Notes under the pieces: model-generated
What the model was told of the DNA's origin: nothing
The model's input: the letters and a program-made list of their open reading frames with translations, nothing else
Database searches by the model: none
Assembly: GCA_009746045.1 (NCBI GenBank)
Contig: RPFO01001172.1
Span: 1-32,602, forward strand
Reading direction: 5' to 3'
DNA: 32,602 nt
Source of the DNA: Mesostigma viride
Lineage: Eukaryota; Streptophyta; Mesostigmatophyceae; Mesostigmatales; Mesostigmataceae
Position numbers and translations under genes: made by a program
Part shown: one piece after another, positions 1 to 8,615 of the stretch
How positions within the stretch are numbered: position 1 is the stretch's first letter
How the letters are laid out: every line of letters begins with the position of its first letter

Positions 1-378
1 GCCGAAGGAGAGCCCGCGTTGAAAGGCGACACGCTGACGGAGTGGACCGCTTCGTCCGTGCCGTCCACGGGGTGGGTGTCCTGCATAGTGTGCAGCGGCA
101 TAATGCCCGCCCACAAGGTGGAGTTCACAAGGCCCGCGCCCTCTCGCGACCTGTTCGTGTTTTACCATTCCACGTGCTTTGACAGCCTCACCGCGAGCGA
201 TTCGTTGCGCGTTCAGGAGCGCGTGCCACCGGCGCCGCCTGTTACCGATATCATCGAAACACAGCCAGTTATCATTGGCCGGTGGATTGGGACCTCGACA
301 AACCCACCGGCGGGTACGACTGTTGATCTCTCTCGTCTAAAAGCGCGGATACATTTTCGCGCTGTATCAATGCACTAA
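1..378 (+). CDS. Partial protein with a possible zinc-binding CxxC...HxxC motif, 5' end outside window
   Basis: The frame is open from the first base, and the earliest candidate start inside the window is only a TTG at 19, so the gene probably begins upstream. About 125 residues are visible. A pair CIVC, about 25 residues later followed by HSTC, could form a small metal-binding site, but no family is recognised. The C-terminal half has a proline-rich linker and then a short basic stretch. The stop lies five bases before the Rieske oxygenase start, as in the compact plus-strand block that follows. An internal ATG at 103 could give a much shorter product. Function unknown. Confidence 0.55.
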   Translation, partial: AEGEPALKGDTLTEWTASSVPSTGWVSCIVCSGIMPAHKVEFTRPAPSRDLFVFYHSTCFDSLTASDSLRVQERVPPAPPVTDIIETQPVIIGRWIGTSTNPPAGTTVDLSRLKARIHFRAVSMH

Positions 379-383
379 CGGCG

Positions 384-1406
384 ATGGCGACGGTCTGCAT
401 TGGGAGGCCGGTGTCAACCGGTGCTGTGCCGAACGATTACCCCGACAAGTGGGTGTGCGTAGGTCCCAAACCGCGCGTTGGGCCGAAGGTGACAAAAATT
501 TACAACGAGGAGGTGCTGCTGTACAGTAGCAAGCACAGGGGCGAGACGTTGGCGGTGAGAAACGTGTGTCCTCATCGGGGCGCGCGCCTTTCTCACAACT
601 GCAAAGTGGACGCGGACGATTGCGTCCGTTGCGCGTACCACGGCATGCATTGGGGGGTGCAGAACAATGCGGATAATTACCTCCTGGCGAAGGATGATGG
701 GGACCTGGTATGGGTTAACGCGGGCATCGGCGACGGCGAATCCCAGCCCCCCACGATGCCCGAGTTCACCGACGCTGGGTACAGGACGTTTTCATACTCC
801 GTGTCCATCGGGGCCCACCCCATGATAGTCATGGAGAACCTGTTGGACCACGCGCACCTGGAGCACGTGCACAAGGTCAAGATAGTGGACGCCAAGTGCA
901 CGGAGGTCGCCGTGGACCCGGGCTCCCCCGAGAGTGTCCTCACTGGGAAAAGCGTGTACGGCTACCCCGTCACGAACGACAGGGTGGCTCGCGTGCTGTT
1001 GGACTTCATGCCGGCAGAGGGGAAGCGGGAGGGGGGGGCGCCCGAGGATATGAAAATCTGGGTCGAGAACGAGTTTGCGTTGCCGTACACGTCCAGCCTG
1101 CGCTTCATGATTTCCGGACACGACAAGCCCTTCTTCGTGTTATGGTTCAGCGTGCTCCCTTTCGAGAGCGACAACTCCCTGGTCACTTGTCGCGTGTCTC
1201 GCAACATCTTGACGAGCCCGCTGTGGGACGGGCTGTTTTGGATGCTCAACTATCTCCCGCTGAAGGAGGACGACGATATCGTCCGTAACGTGATCGCCGA
1301 CGACTGGTGGCGCAATCGCCTGAGGAGGAGCGACGCCTTCGTCAAAATGTACAGAGACAAGATGAAGATCGTATACGGCATCATGTTTTTGGAGCCGTTT
1401 GCGTAA
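384..1406 (+). CDS. Rieske non-heme iron oxygenase, PAO/Tic55-like
   Basis: This 340-residue protein has the two diagnostic iron sites of Rieske oxygenases. The Rieske [2Fe-2S] ligands are C62-x-H64 and C83-x2-H86, within CPHRG and CAYHG. The mononuclear iron site is E151-x3-D155-x2-H158-x4-H163, in ENLLDHAHLEHVH. The family moves electrons from the cluster to the iron to hydroxylate or open ring substrates. The layout is closest to the plant and algal group containing pheophorbide a oxygenase, chlorophyllide a oxygenase and Tic55. No transit peptide or C-terminal membrane anchor is obvious, and the protein is shorter than plastid PAO, so substrate and location are open. A G9-10 run near 1029 does not break the frame. 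It starts five bases after the upstream stop and may be co-transcribed. As a viral gene it would be an auxiliary metabolic gene acquired from a host. Confidence 0.88.
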   Translation: MATVCIGRPVSTGAVPNDYPDKWVCVGPKPRVGPKVTKIYNEEVLLYSSKHRGETLAVRNVCPHRGARLSHNCKVDADDCVRCAYHGMHWGVQNNADNYLLAKDDGDLVWVNAGIGDGESQPPTMPEFTDAGYRTFSYSVSIGAHPMIVMENLLDHAHLEHVHKVKIVDAKCTEVAVDPGSPESVLTGKSVYGYPVTNDRVARVLLDFMPAEGKREGGAPEDMKIWVENEFALPYTSSLRFMISGHDKPFFVLWFSVLPFESDNSLVTCRVSRNILTSPLWDGLFWMLNYLPLKEDDDIVRNVIADDWWRNRLRRSDAFVKMYRDKMKIVYGIMFLEPFA

Positions 1407-1461
1407 TGTCACACACATGCGTTTAAGTAGGACCAATTTTATCAACGTATTATATCGTACC

Positions 1462-1929
1462 ATGGAGGATCTCACGGGTCTGGCTCGTCGCCTTCGGTCC
1501 GGCGCCATGCACCATACAAGGGCCGCCGGGGGCGCCCCGATGGTGCCTCAAATGCAGGCAGCGCCACCAAACATTGCGGGGGGCATGCCCCCCACCCCAC
1601 CGAGGCTCCCGTCTGTTCCCTCCCAAGACGGGTCGGATCTATCTGCGATGACCCCTCCCGGGCCTATCGCCATCAAGACCAGCCCTGTCGCAAAGGCCGG
1701 CAAGCATGCCACCGGGCAGGCTTCTGTCGGCGGCGGGGGGTCTGGCGGTGTGCTGCCCGCCATCTTGGGGGTCGGCGCGGCTATTGGCACCATCCACTTT
1801 GGCGCGGGCGTGTTCCCTGAAGCGTTCAAGGGCGCCGACGGCAAGATCGATCGCACCCGGTTGAACGTGGGGGGTGTGTTGGCCGGTTTTATTGTTTTCT
1901 TGGTAGCCAGGTACCTATATTCTCAATAA
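1462..1929 (+). CDS. Small Gly/Pro-rich membrane protein
   Basis: This is a 155-residue protein. The first ~95 residues are rich in Pro, Gly, Ala and Met and look disordered. Two hydrophobic segments follow, near residues 96-116 and 136-152, separated by a short charged loop, and the chain ends at YLYSQ. The ATG at 1462 is preferred over an in-frame ATG at 1399, which overlaps the oxygenase. An AT-rich stretch with TATAT lies just upstream (about 1448-1456), as expected of a promoter. A tail-anchored virion inner-membrane protein is plausible, but no family is recognised. Confidence 0.7.
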   Translation: MEDLTGLARRLRSGAMHHTRAAGGAPMVPQMQAAPPNIAGGMPPTPPRLPSVPSQDGSDLSAMTPPGPIAIKTSPVAKAGKHATGQASVGGGGSGGVLPAILGVGAAIGTIHFGAGVFPEAFKGADGKIDRTRLNVGGVLAGFIVFLVARYLYSQ

Positions 1930-1930
1930 A
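1925..1930 (+). terminator. AATAAA signal overlapping the stop codon
   Basis: The hexamer AATAAA contains the TAA stop (1927-1929) of the small membrane protein. AATAAA or its complement recurs just beyond other genes in this window (near 9815, 19896, 26293, 29621 and 32265), supporting a polyadenylation-like 3' end signal. Confidence 0.5.
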
Positions 1931-1987
1931 CGTTCGCTTAACATGTGCAATATTATTTCAATGCCAACGTTGTAAAGGGACGCTGCA

Positions 1988-2746
1988 ATGGTGGTAGAGA
2001 GGGACGACGACCCGCGCGTGGACACCAACGTGTTGGTCGACAGCAAGCGAGAGTACATCGAGAAGCTCGAGCGCTGTCTATCTCAACCTATCTACAACGC
2101 GCTCAAGAACATTCTGCAAGACGCCATGAACGTGTCGGAGGTGAAGGAGCTGGACGAGCTGGAGTGCTTTTCCCAGCTGTTGTCGGAGGTGCCGAGCTGG
2201 AACGCGGACATCGTGGACTCCGAGACGCGCGAGGTGATGCAAGCGGCTCCGTTCCTTAAGGAGCTTCTCAAGGCGTACTTCGTCTGTGCCAGCATGATCC
2301 TTGGCTCCATTCGCAAGTCCAGTCACGGCGAGCACCAGCGGCTGAAGGTCAAGGTGCCGACCTGCGAGCGGTTCGTCCATTCCGTTCTCAAGATGATGGC
2401 CGCCGACATCGAGGACGACATCCCTCACTATCTCACCCAGACGGAGGACGGCGAGTTCAAGCTCAGCAAGCGGCACATCATGAAGGGGGTGAGCGAGAGC
2501 ATCAGGAACGCGCTGCACGGTTTTACAACCAGCGACGACATCCTGAAGGGGTACATGGACGACATCATGGGTGACGAGCCGCCCCAGCCCCCGCGCACCC
2601 GCCCCGTCGACGAAGAGCCCGCTGCCGAGAAGACCAAGTCTTTCAAGCTGGGCAGCAACATCCTTCGCACGAGCAAGCCGACGTTTGCGGACGAGGATGA
2701 CGAGGATGACACGGGCGTTGTTGTGGAGGAGGACGAGGATTTTTAA
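1988..2746 (+). CDS. Conserved NCLDV protein of unknown function with acidic tail
   Basis: This 252-residue helical protein resembles a family conserved in many giant viruses. Recognisable features are an N-terminal REYIEKLE helix, then a stretch with VPSWNADIVDSE (near residue 78), then a helix ending in ILGSIRKS, a VPTCERFVHSV segment near 127, and a C-terminal DDILKGYMDDI. I recall this spacing from the family often listed as DUF5764, but the label is from memory. The last ~60 residues are a Pro-rich linker and a strongly acidic tail (EDDEDDTG...EEDEDF). It lies in the same plus-strand run as the JAB protein and the packaging ATPase, which suggests a virion or late role. No catalytic motif is seen. 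Confidence 0.72.
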   Translation: MVVERDDDPRVDTNVLVDSKREYIEKLERCLSQPIYNALKNILQDAMNVSEVKELDELECFSQLLSEVPSWNADIVDSETREVMQAAPFLKELLKAYFVCASMILGSIRKSSHGEHQRLKVKVPTCERFVHSVLKMMAADIEDDIPHYLTQTEDGEFKLSKRHIMKGVSESIRNALHGFTTSDDILKGYMDDIMGDEPPQPPRTRPVDEEPAAEKTKSFKLGSNILRTSKPTFADEDDEDDTGVVVEEDEDF

Positions 2747-2767
2747 TCGGTTTATAAGCTTAATATA

Positions 2768-3435
2768 ATGCAAGTGACCATTTCCCCCAACGGGCAAAAA
2801 ATACTCTCATCATCTGCCAATTGCAAACAGGGTAGCGTGCAAAAGGTCAGGCTGCATTTGAAACAGTCCGCGTTTAAGGAAATCATAGATAGCATGCGTC
2901 TCGGCGTGGAAAGGGGGGGACATTTGACATCGATATGAGCACGCTGGTGCTGCAAAACAGCAAGGTGGTTAACGTGGGCGGCACCAACGACGTGGAGACG
3001 CCGCATGGCATCATAGAATGGCACACTCACCCTTCCAAATGCACGATGGGCGAGTGCTCGCTGGCGTGTCCGAGTGACATAGACATTCTTGTGTTTTTGG
3101 AGGATGCGTTGTCAGATAACGTGTCCCATTGGGTGTTCAGTTTGCTGGGCACGTTCGTGGTGTGCCTGTCCCCCGCACTTGTGGTGAGCATGCGGAAGGC
3201 GCAGGACAGTGGCGGCTTCAAACAGGAGTGTAAGAGGATCCAGGAATTGTTTAATAAGCTGCAGGAACAGTTTGCATCTCGGTACGTCACTTCACGGGAC
3301 GAGGCCGAGAAACGGAAGCACGAGGAATGGCACAAGGCACAATGGATTAAACTGGCGCGCGATACCGGTTTCGCCGTCACGGTATTCCCCTGGGGGGCGA
3401 AGCCCACTATCGAAGTGCTCGTTCAGTGCGGTTGA
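2768..3435 (+). CDS. JAB/MPN (JAMM) metalloprotease-like protein, frameshifted
   Basis: Two overlapping frames make one gene. The first (ATG 2768, stop TGA 2936-2938) ends shortly after VERGG, the usual context of the JAMM glutamate. The second (2935-3435) carries the remaining zinc site, HTHPSKCTMGEC then CPSDIDI, close to the JAMM pattern H-x-H-x(n)-S-x2-D but with a longer Cys-containing spacer. The frame changes at a run of seven G at 2913-2919; a one-base slip there would align the glutamate-bearing strand with the rest of the domain. JAMM proteins remove ubiquitin or ubiquitin-like tags, or process peptides. Beyond the domain the chain is helical and charged, to ~222 residues in total. 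The two frames overlap as ATGA, so coupled translation of two parts is a formal alternative, but splitting a catalytic domain makes that unlikely. Confidence 0.75.
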
Positions 3436-3482
3436 GCTCGTCACCGGCGCGATAATAGTTCTCTAGGCCTGTACTTGAAGGC

Positions 3483-4271
3483 ATGGATGTCAACTTGAGG
3501 AAGTTCGACCCGTCGCGCATAAAAGATGACAGCGTGGTGTGCATCGTATCCAAACGCGGTTCTGGCAAGACCACGCTGGCAACGGATCTCATGTACCACA
3601 AGCGCCACATCCCTTCCGGTATCGTGTTGTCTGGCACGGAGGGGTCTAACAAGCATTGGGGTAAGTATATACCGTCGCTGTTTATCTACAACCAGTTCAA
3701 TCGCGGGGCTCTCAAGGCGCTCATCAAGAACCAAAAGGCTAAGGCTAAGAGAGGCGACGTGTCTCATGCGTTCGTCGTGATGGACGATTGCGTGTACGAT
3801 GCCACCGTGATGCGCGACCCGTGCATCCAGGAAATAGCTCTCAACGGGCGGCACATGCACATCTTCTTTTTGTTCATCACGCAGTACACTATGAACGTGT
3901 GGCCTGTCATCCGCAGCAACATCGATTACGTGTTCGCGCTGAAGGAGAACATCATCATGAACAGGGAGAAGCTGTACAAGAACTTCTTCGGCATCGTGCC
4001 GACCTTCGAGGCGTTCTGCCACATATTAAACGAGTGCACGCAGAACTACGAATGCCTGGTGATCGACCACACCAGCGGGTCTAATAAGCTAGAAGACGTC
4101 ATCTTCTGGTACAAGGCCGAGACGAGGCCGCCGTTCAGGGTCGGCTCTTCTAATTACTGGAGATATGCCAGCCTCCATCACGACCCTAAGAAAGATGAGT
4201 CCGACAGCGACACGGAGACAGACAACAGGCGCATATCAACGCGTGTGGTCAAACACCAGGCGTGCGATTAA
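3483..4271 (+). CDS. A32-type genome packaging ATPase
   Basis: This 262-residue protein is a hallmark NCLDV FtsK/HerA-type ATPase that drives DNA into the capsid. Walker A is SKRGSGKTT at residues 23-31, with Ser in place of the first Gly. Walker B is AFVVMDD at 96-102. A FLFITQY strand near 129-135 supplies the sensor glutamine, and HMHIFF precedes it as is usual in the family. The length matches A32 homologues. The C-terminal ~40 residues are hydrophilic and Asp/Ser-rich and probably extend beyond the fold. It begins 47 bases after the JAB gene, and a 450-base non-coding stretch follows. It is one of the few uninterrupted core genes here and a good marker for phylogenetic placement. Confidence 0.95.
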   Translation: MDVNLRKFDPSRIKDDSVVCIVSKRGSGKTTLATDLMYHKRHIPSGIVLSGTEGSNKHWGKYIPSLFIYNQFNRGALKALIKNQKAKAKRGDVSHAFVVMDDCVYDATVMRDPCIQEIALNGRHMHIFFLFITQYTMNVWPVIRSNIDYVFALKENIIMNREKLYKNFFGIVPTFEAFCHILNECTQNYECLVIDHTSGSNKLEDVIFWYKAETRPPFRVGSSNYWRYASLHHDPKKDESDSDTETDNRRISTRVVKHQACD

Positions 4272-4359
4272 ATAACACAAAAACGCGGCCATAATGCCGG
4301 AAAGGCAATTGTGCTGACTTATTACGCTGCCATTTAATTAAAATCCTTTGCCATGAAAA

Positions 4360-4697
4360 TCACAATGAGTACTGGACGGCACGCCCCTTGGCATAATACA
4401 AACGGCAAATTGCGTCGACACTAGGAAATCTATCTATAAAATGTTATCGCTGGCGTAAACTGGCCACGATAAATGAAAGAGAGTTCAAAACAGCCCTCGC
4501 TCATACAGGCACGGCACTTCCACGGCCTTAGTCACAACGAGTACTGGACGGCATGCCCCTTGTCATAATACAAAGGCAAATTGCTCTGACTAGGAAATCT
4601 AGCTATCGCTGGCGTAAACTGGCCACGATAAATGAAAGAGAGTTCAAAACAGCCCTTGCTCATAGCGGCACGGCACTTCAGCGGCCTTTAGCTATGT
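4360..4697. repeat. Direct duplication, unit about 172 bp, in a non-coding gap
   Basis: The gap 4272-4722 holds no convincing gene. It contains two head-to-tail copies of one segment, starting near 4360 and 4532. Shared blocks include GAGTACTGGACGGCA, TCGCTGGCGTAAACTGG, CCACGATAAATGAAAGAGAG and GCACGGCACTTC. Copy two lacks a short ATCTATAAAATGTT stretch found in copy one. A weaker third relative may precede them near 4288-4320. The role is unknown: a regulatory or replication-related repeat, or a recombination footprint. Confidence 0.85.
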
Positions 4698-4722
4698 CAC
4701 CACACAACTAACGACCAACAGT

Positions 4723-7613
4723 CTATGGGTTTTCCTTCTTCACGCGCTTGGGAGCCCCCTGCACGGTCTCGTCATCGCCGGCGGTGGCGGCGGCACCGGT
4801 CACAGGACCAACAGCGAGCGCAGGGGTAGGCGCCGGGGTGTCAGGGTAGGTCCATGCTGGGCGCGGGCCGTAGCCACAGACGGGACGAACTGGAACGGAC
4901 TCCGGCACCAACGGCGCGCGGGTGTCGCCGCCGACCGCCAGCCTGAGCTTGGCAGCCTCGAATGCCCTGTCGAGCATCCCCAGGTGCTGCTGGGTGAACA
5001 TGTACCTCATGGGCTTGGAGTGGACGTTTATGGTCACAGGGTCCCCCCCCTCGGGCATGTCGATCCTGTTGACGTACCGATCCATCACCCTGCCCTCCAG
5101 CAGATTGAACTCAAGGGTGGTCGGCTTGCGGCCGAGACGATCGTGAAGATACTCTTCGACCCCGAATGGGTAGTGGTAGTACTGCGGCACAACTCCCTCG
5201 ACGATGCCGTCGCCGGCGGGCGGTGCGGTGTAGACCGCTGCAGCTGATTGGACAGCGGAGGCGATCATGGACCTCAGGGCGGTCGGCGCAGGGGCTGCAG
5301 CCGGCACAGTGTGAGCAGCGGCGGCGGCAGGGGCTGCTGGTGCTGGCCGGGCAGCGGCAGGGGCTCCAGCGGAGGCGGCAGGGGCTCCAGCGGCGTGTGG
5401 GGCTGCTGGTGCTGGCCGGGCAGCGGCAGGGGCTCCAGCGGCGGCACCAGGGGCTCCAGCGGCGTGTGGGGCTGCTGGTGCTGGCCGGGCAGCGGCAGGG
5501 GCTCCAGCGGCGTGTGGGGCTGCTGGTGCTGGCCGGGCAGCGGCAGGGGCTCCAGCGGCGTGTGGGGCTGCTGGTGCTGGCCGGGCAGCGGCAGGGGCTC
5601 CAGCGGCGGCACCAGGGGCTCCAGCGGCGTGTGGGGGTGCAGCGGCGTGTGGGGCTGCTGGTGCTGGCCGGGCAGCGGCAGGGGCTCCAGCGGCGGCACC
5701 AGGGGCTCCAGCGGCGTGTGGGGGTGCAGCGGCGTGTGGGGCTGCTGGTGCTGGCCGGGCAGCGGCAGGGGCTCCAGCGGCGGCACCAGGGGCTCCAGCG
5801 GCGTGGGGGCTGCAGCGGCGTGTGGGGCTGCTGGTGCTGGCCGGGCAGCGGCAGGGGGTGCAGCGCCGGCGGCAGGGGCTGCAGGGGCAGGTGGGGCTGC
5901 GGGTGCGCCAATTCCAAGGGGGCGTGGCACCTCATGCCGCACCAGCAGCTGTCGCACCTGCTGCTGCTGCTGCCGCGCCACGTCCACCGCCTCCTGCCGC
6001 ACCAGCAGATGATTTACAGCTTGCGACAACTCCAGTGCGCGCACAGACAGCTCACGATACTGTTTATCCGCCCGCGCCTTCTCCAGCTCCGCCTGCGCCT
6101 TCTCCAGCTCCGCCTGCGTCTTCTGCAGCTCCAACAGCAACGCACTCCTAAGCACCACCCCCTCCGCCCTCACCGCACGCGAATGCGCCTCCTCCTCCGC
6201 CCGCTTGGCGGTCGCCACAGCCAGGTCCGACCCCATCTTCTCCAGCTCCGCCCGCGCCTTATCCAGCTCCGCCCGGGTCGCCTCCAGCCCCGCCTGCGCC
6301 CCTCGCGTGCGCCCCGCCTCCTCCGCCAGGTCCGCCTGCGCCTTCTGCAGCCCCGCCTGCGCCACAGCCAGGTCCGCCCGCGACGCCTGCAAGCACGCCT
6401 CATCCTCCTCATGCCAGGTGGTCGCCACAGCCAGCTCCTCTTGCACATCCTCCAGCGCATCCCGTGCCTTCTCCAGCTCCGCCTCCAGCGCATCCCGTGC
6501 CTTCACCAGATCCGCCTCCACCGCCTGTGTGCGCACCCTCTCCGCCCCCCGCCTGGCGGTCTCCACATTCAGCTCCTCGCGCATCTTCTCCAACTCGAGC
6601 CGTGCCGCCTCCTCCTTGTCAGCAGCGACAGAGGATGCCGCCTCCAAATTCACCTTGAGATAAGAAACCTGCTCCTGCGCCTCCTCCAGCTGCTGCTTGA
6701 TAGCAACCATGCGCGCGCGGTTGGTGGCGACCTCCTGCTCCCGCCCCCACGCGACAGTGGCACTCACAGCCCCCTGTTCCGTGCACAGGATCTCTACAGC
6801 CCACTTGCCAACCATCAGCGGGTCTGCCAGCTTCATCTCAGCGGCGATGATGACTGCCATCGACGCGAGCTCGGGGTAAATGCAGGTGGCCATCAGAATA
6901 GCAGTCTCTGCCTGGTAATAAATCCCTGCTATTTCTGGCACACCAGCCACCTCCCTCCCCTGCAGCTGACTGCCCAGGCACCTTGCAGCCTGCCTAAAAA
7001 CACTGGACCTGAACACGGATCTGCAGGCAGCATTTGGAGTCTTGGGACACATTGCAGAAAACTGTAGATGTTTGTCTGCCTTGGCCAGTGCCACAGTCAT
7101 GCCCAGCAGGTCGAAAAAGGTGTAATCCTCGTGAAAATTCTGGTACTTGCTCCCCAGCTGAGAGGGAGTAAGCACACCAAAATACATCTCAGGCAGTGCT
7201 GGGATGACACGAGATACGTTAACGGGCGCACGGCGCGCCTGGGAAGGTCCGGGCGCGCCCGAAAACACAGCCGAACCGGCAGAAGTCGGCGTTTCAAATG
7301 AAAACGCTCCCGACTTGATCCCAGCCTCCAAAATGGCAAAGAACAGCTGGGGGTTCTTGTAATGAATCCATTCCAGTCCCTCCAAAACGGGGACAAACTG
7401 GTGTTCTTCACAGCCACAATCGGCGTCAAAAACAGGCGGCATCATGACCTTCTCGCCTGTTATCATGCGAATGACGGAATCATTCTTCATTCCCAACTGA
7501 TGTCTGACGGCTGTGATATCAAGTTTCGAGCCATTTTCCGCGACACAATGCACAGAATGCGAAACTGCAGCGTTACGGCACGTGACTGGAAAAGCAACCC
7601 GTCCGGAAGCCAT
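4723..7613 (-). CDS. Long coiled-coil protein with Ala/Pro repeat tract, frameshifted
   Basis: I read this as one gene of about 963 residues. The start is ATG 7613 (MASGRVAF); an upstream GTG is less likely. Residues 1 to ~270 form a globular region with CGCEEHQF and GLEWIHYKNP but no recognised family. About 300 residues of heptad-like coiled coil follow, with many ELEKARA and AELEKAQ units. A poly-Gln RQQQQQ segment then leads into an Ala/Pro/His tract encoded by a 48-bp repeat. Near 5803-5808 one repeat unit is a base short (GCGTGGGGG instead of GCGTGTGGGGG), shifting the frame. The Ala-rich frame used before this point is the one that reads through the other repeats into the C-terminal ~190 residues, which end with PKRVKKE, a nuclear-signal-like patch. 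The unshifted frame instead reads a Leu/Pro/Gln/His repeat to a stop at 5274. The gene looks unlike the structural genes around it. Confidence 0.68.
5330..5850. repeat. GC-rich in-frame minisatellite, 48-bp unit with 18 and 21-bp inserts
   Basis: The plus-strand unit contains GGCTCCAGCGGCGTGTGG, GGCTGCTGGTGCTGGCC and GGGCAGCGGCAGG (48 bases, 16 codons). Some copies carry an extra 21-base GGCTCCAGCGGCGGCACCAGG, and two carry an 18-base GTGCAGCGGCGTGTGG block. All length variants are multiples of three except one single-base loss near 5803-5808. Coding-strand frames read Ala/Pro-rich, Leu/Pro/Gln-rich or Arg/Ser/Cys-rich, and none has a stop. That is why long spurious frames appear on both strands. 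Confidence 0.9.
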
Positions 7614-7670
7614 TATCAGGCGTCCCCCCTCCAGGCAAATGGCGATGTGACAGGAAGGGTGGGAAATTTG

Positions 7671-7773
7671 TGTTACAGGCGACTGGGGCAGGCTGGTGTG
7701 CACTTGTGTGCAGTGTGCCGCCTGTTACAGGGGACTGGGCAGGCTGGTGTGCACTTGTGTGCAGTGTGCCGCC
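7671..7773. repeat. Tandem repeat, two copies of about 52 bp
   Basis: Copies begin at 7671 and 7723 with TGTTACAGG and share GGCTGGTGTGCACTTGTGTG followed by CAGTGTGCCGCC. They sit just upstream of the minus-strand coiled-coil gene, in its probable 5' region. One copy has GCGACTGGGGC where the other has GGGACTGGGC, a one-base length difference. No RNA gene is recognised in the rest of 7614-8615. Confidence 0.85.
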
Positions 7774-8161
7774 TGTTAATACAATTCGGGCGCGAAGGGG
7801 CACAGTTCTCTGCCTGCCCAGCGCGACCAACCTCTGGAAAACTTGGGTGACGAGGCGCCCTTTGAACAAGATCCAAGGGTAAAAAAGATCCCAACTTACG
7901 TCAGAAGGGCGTAAACGGAGGGTTCAGCGAGATCCCTCCGATAACTTGTGGTATTCGTGACAATTCGTCAGCCTTATGTGACCTGGCAATCACACGTGAT
8001 CTGATGGATCACGGATTTTGGAATGCTGAACACCACTTTTGGAATGGAATACCGGATTCTGTAATGCTGAACAGCACGTTTTGTCTGCCCACCCGGCAGA
8101 TAATTAGGCTTATAGGTTTCAGCCCACCAGGAGCATCTGAACAGGGAGCCACGTATTTCGG

Positions 8162-8275
8162 GCGACTGGCGCGTTTTCCCACGTGCGTCAGGTTACAAGT
8201 CCCCAGTCGCCAGGCGTCTGACAGTGCGAATCTTACAACATCTTTCTCGCGACTGACGCGTTTTCCCACGTGCGT
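8162..8275. repeat. Pair of 27-bp direct repeats upstream of the MYND gene
   Basis: Copies at 8162-8188 and 8249-8275 read GCGACTGRCGCG followed by TTTTCCCACGTGCGT and differ at one base. Each contains CACGTG, an E-box-like palindrome. A separate imperfect pair (GGATTTTGGAATGCTGAACA near 8014 and a relative near 8052) lies upstream. The long region 7614-8615 between two divergent genes is otherwise non-coding and probably holds their promoters. Confidence 0.8.
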
Positions 8276-8615
8276 TTCAGCCCCTGTCCTGCCACATTCC
8301 ACTACAGCAATTTCGGGAGATTCGACTCGCTGGTACTACACTCAACCGTACGAATCGAATATTCACTAGAGTCGGTCAACTGTACCGGACGGCGCGACGC
8401 TCCGTTAACTTATAGGAGCGCCTGATATTATTTAATTATACAGTGACCCCTAAATGTAGGCCAAAGCGTGGGTTAAATTGAGGATGCATTGTGGCGAAAC
8501 GCCTGTCATGCGCCCACGCCTCCCAAAAACGTTGGAGTTGGGTAGAAAGCCGCAAGGAGGAAGCAATCCCTTGCACCCGACCGTGGGAAGTCGCCTGTAT
8601 TATTGCCAGCCAGCC

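Noticed and set aside
2078-2797. 239-codon minus-strand frame over the conserved NCLDV protein
   Set aside because: The plus strand matches a conserved family pattern; the minus frame is a GC-driven shadow.
5166-7067. 633-codon plus-strand frame across the repeat gene
   Set aside because: It is antisense to the coiled-coil gene; its Arg/Leu/Gln-rich content comes from the GC-rich minisatellite and has no domain character. The same holds for the 5248-6012 and 5111-5935 frames.
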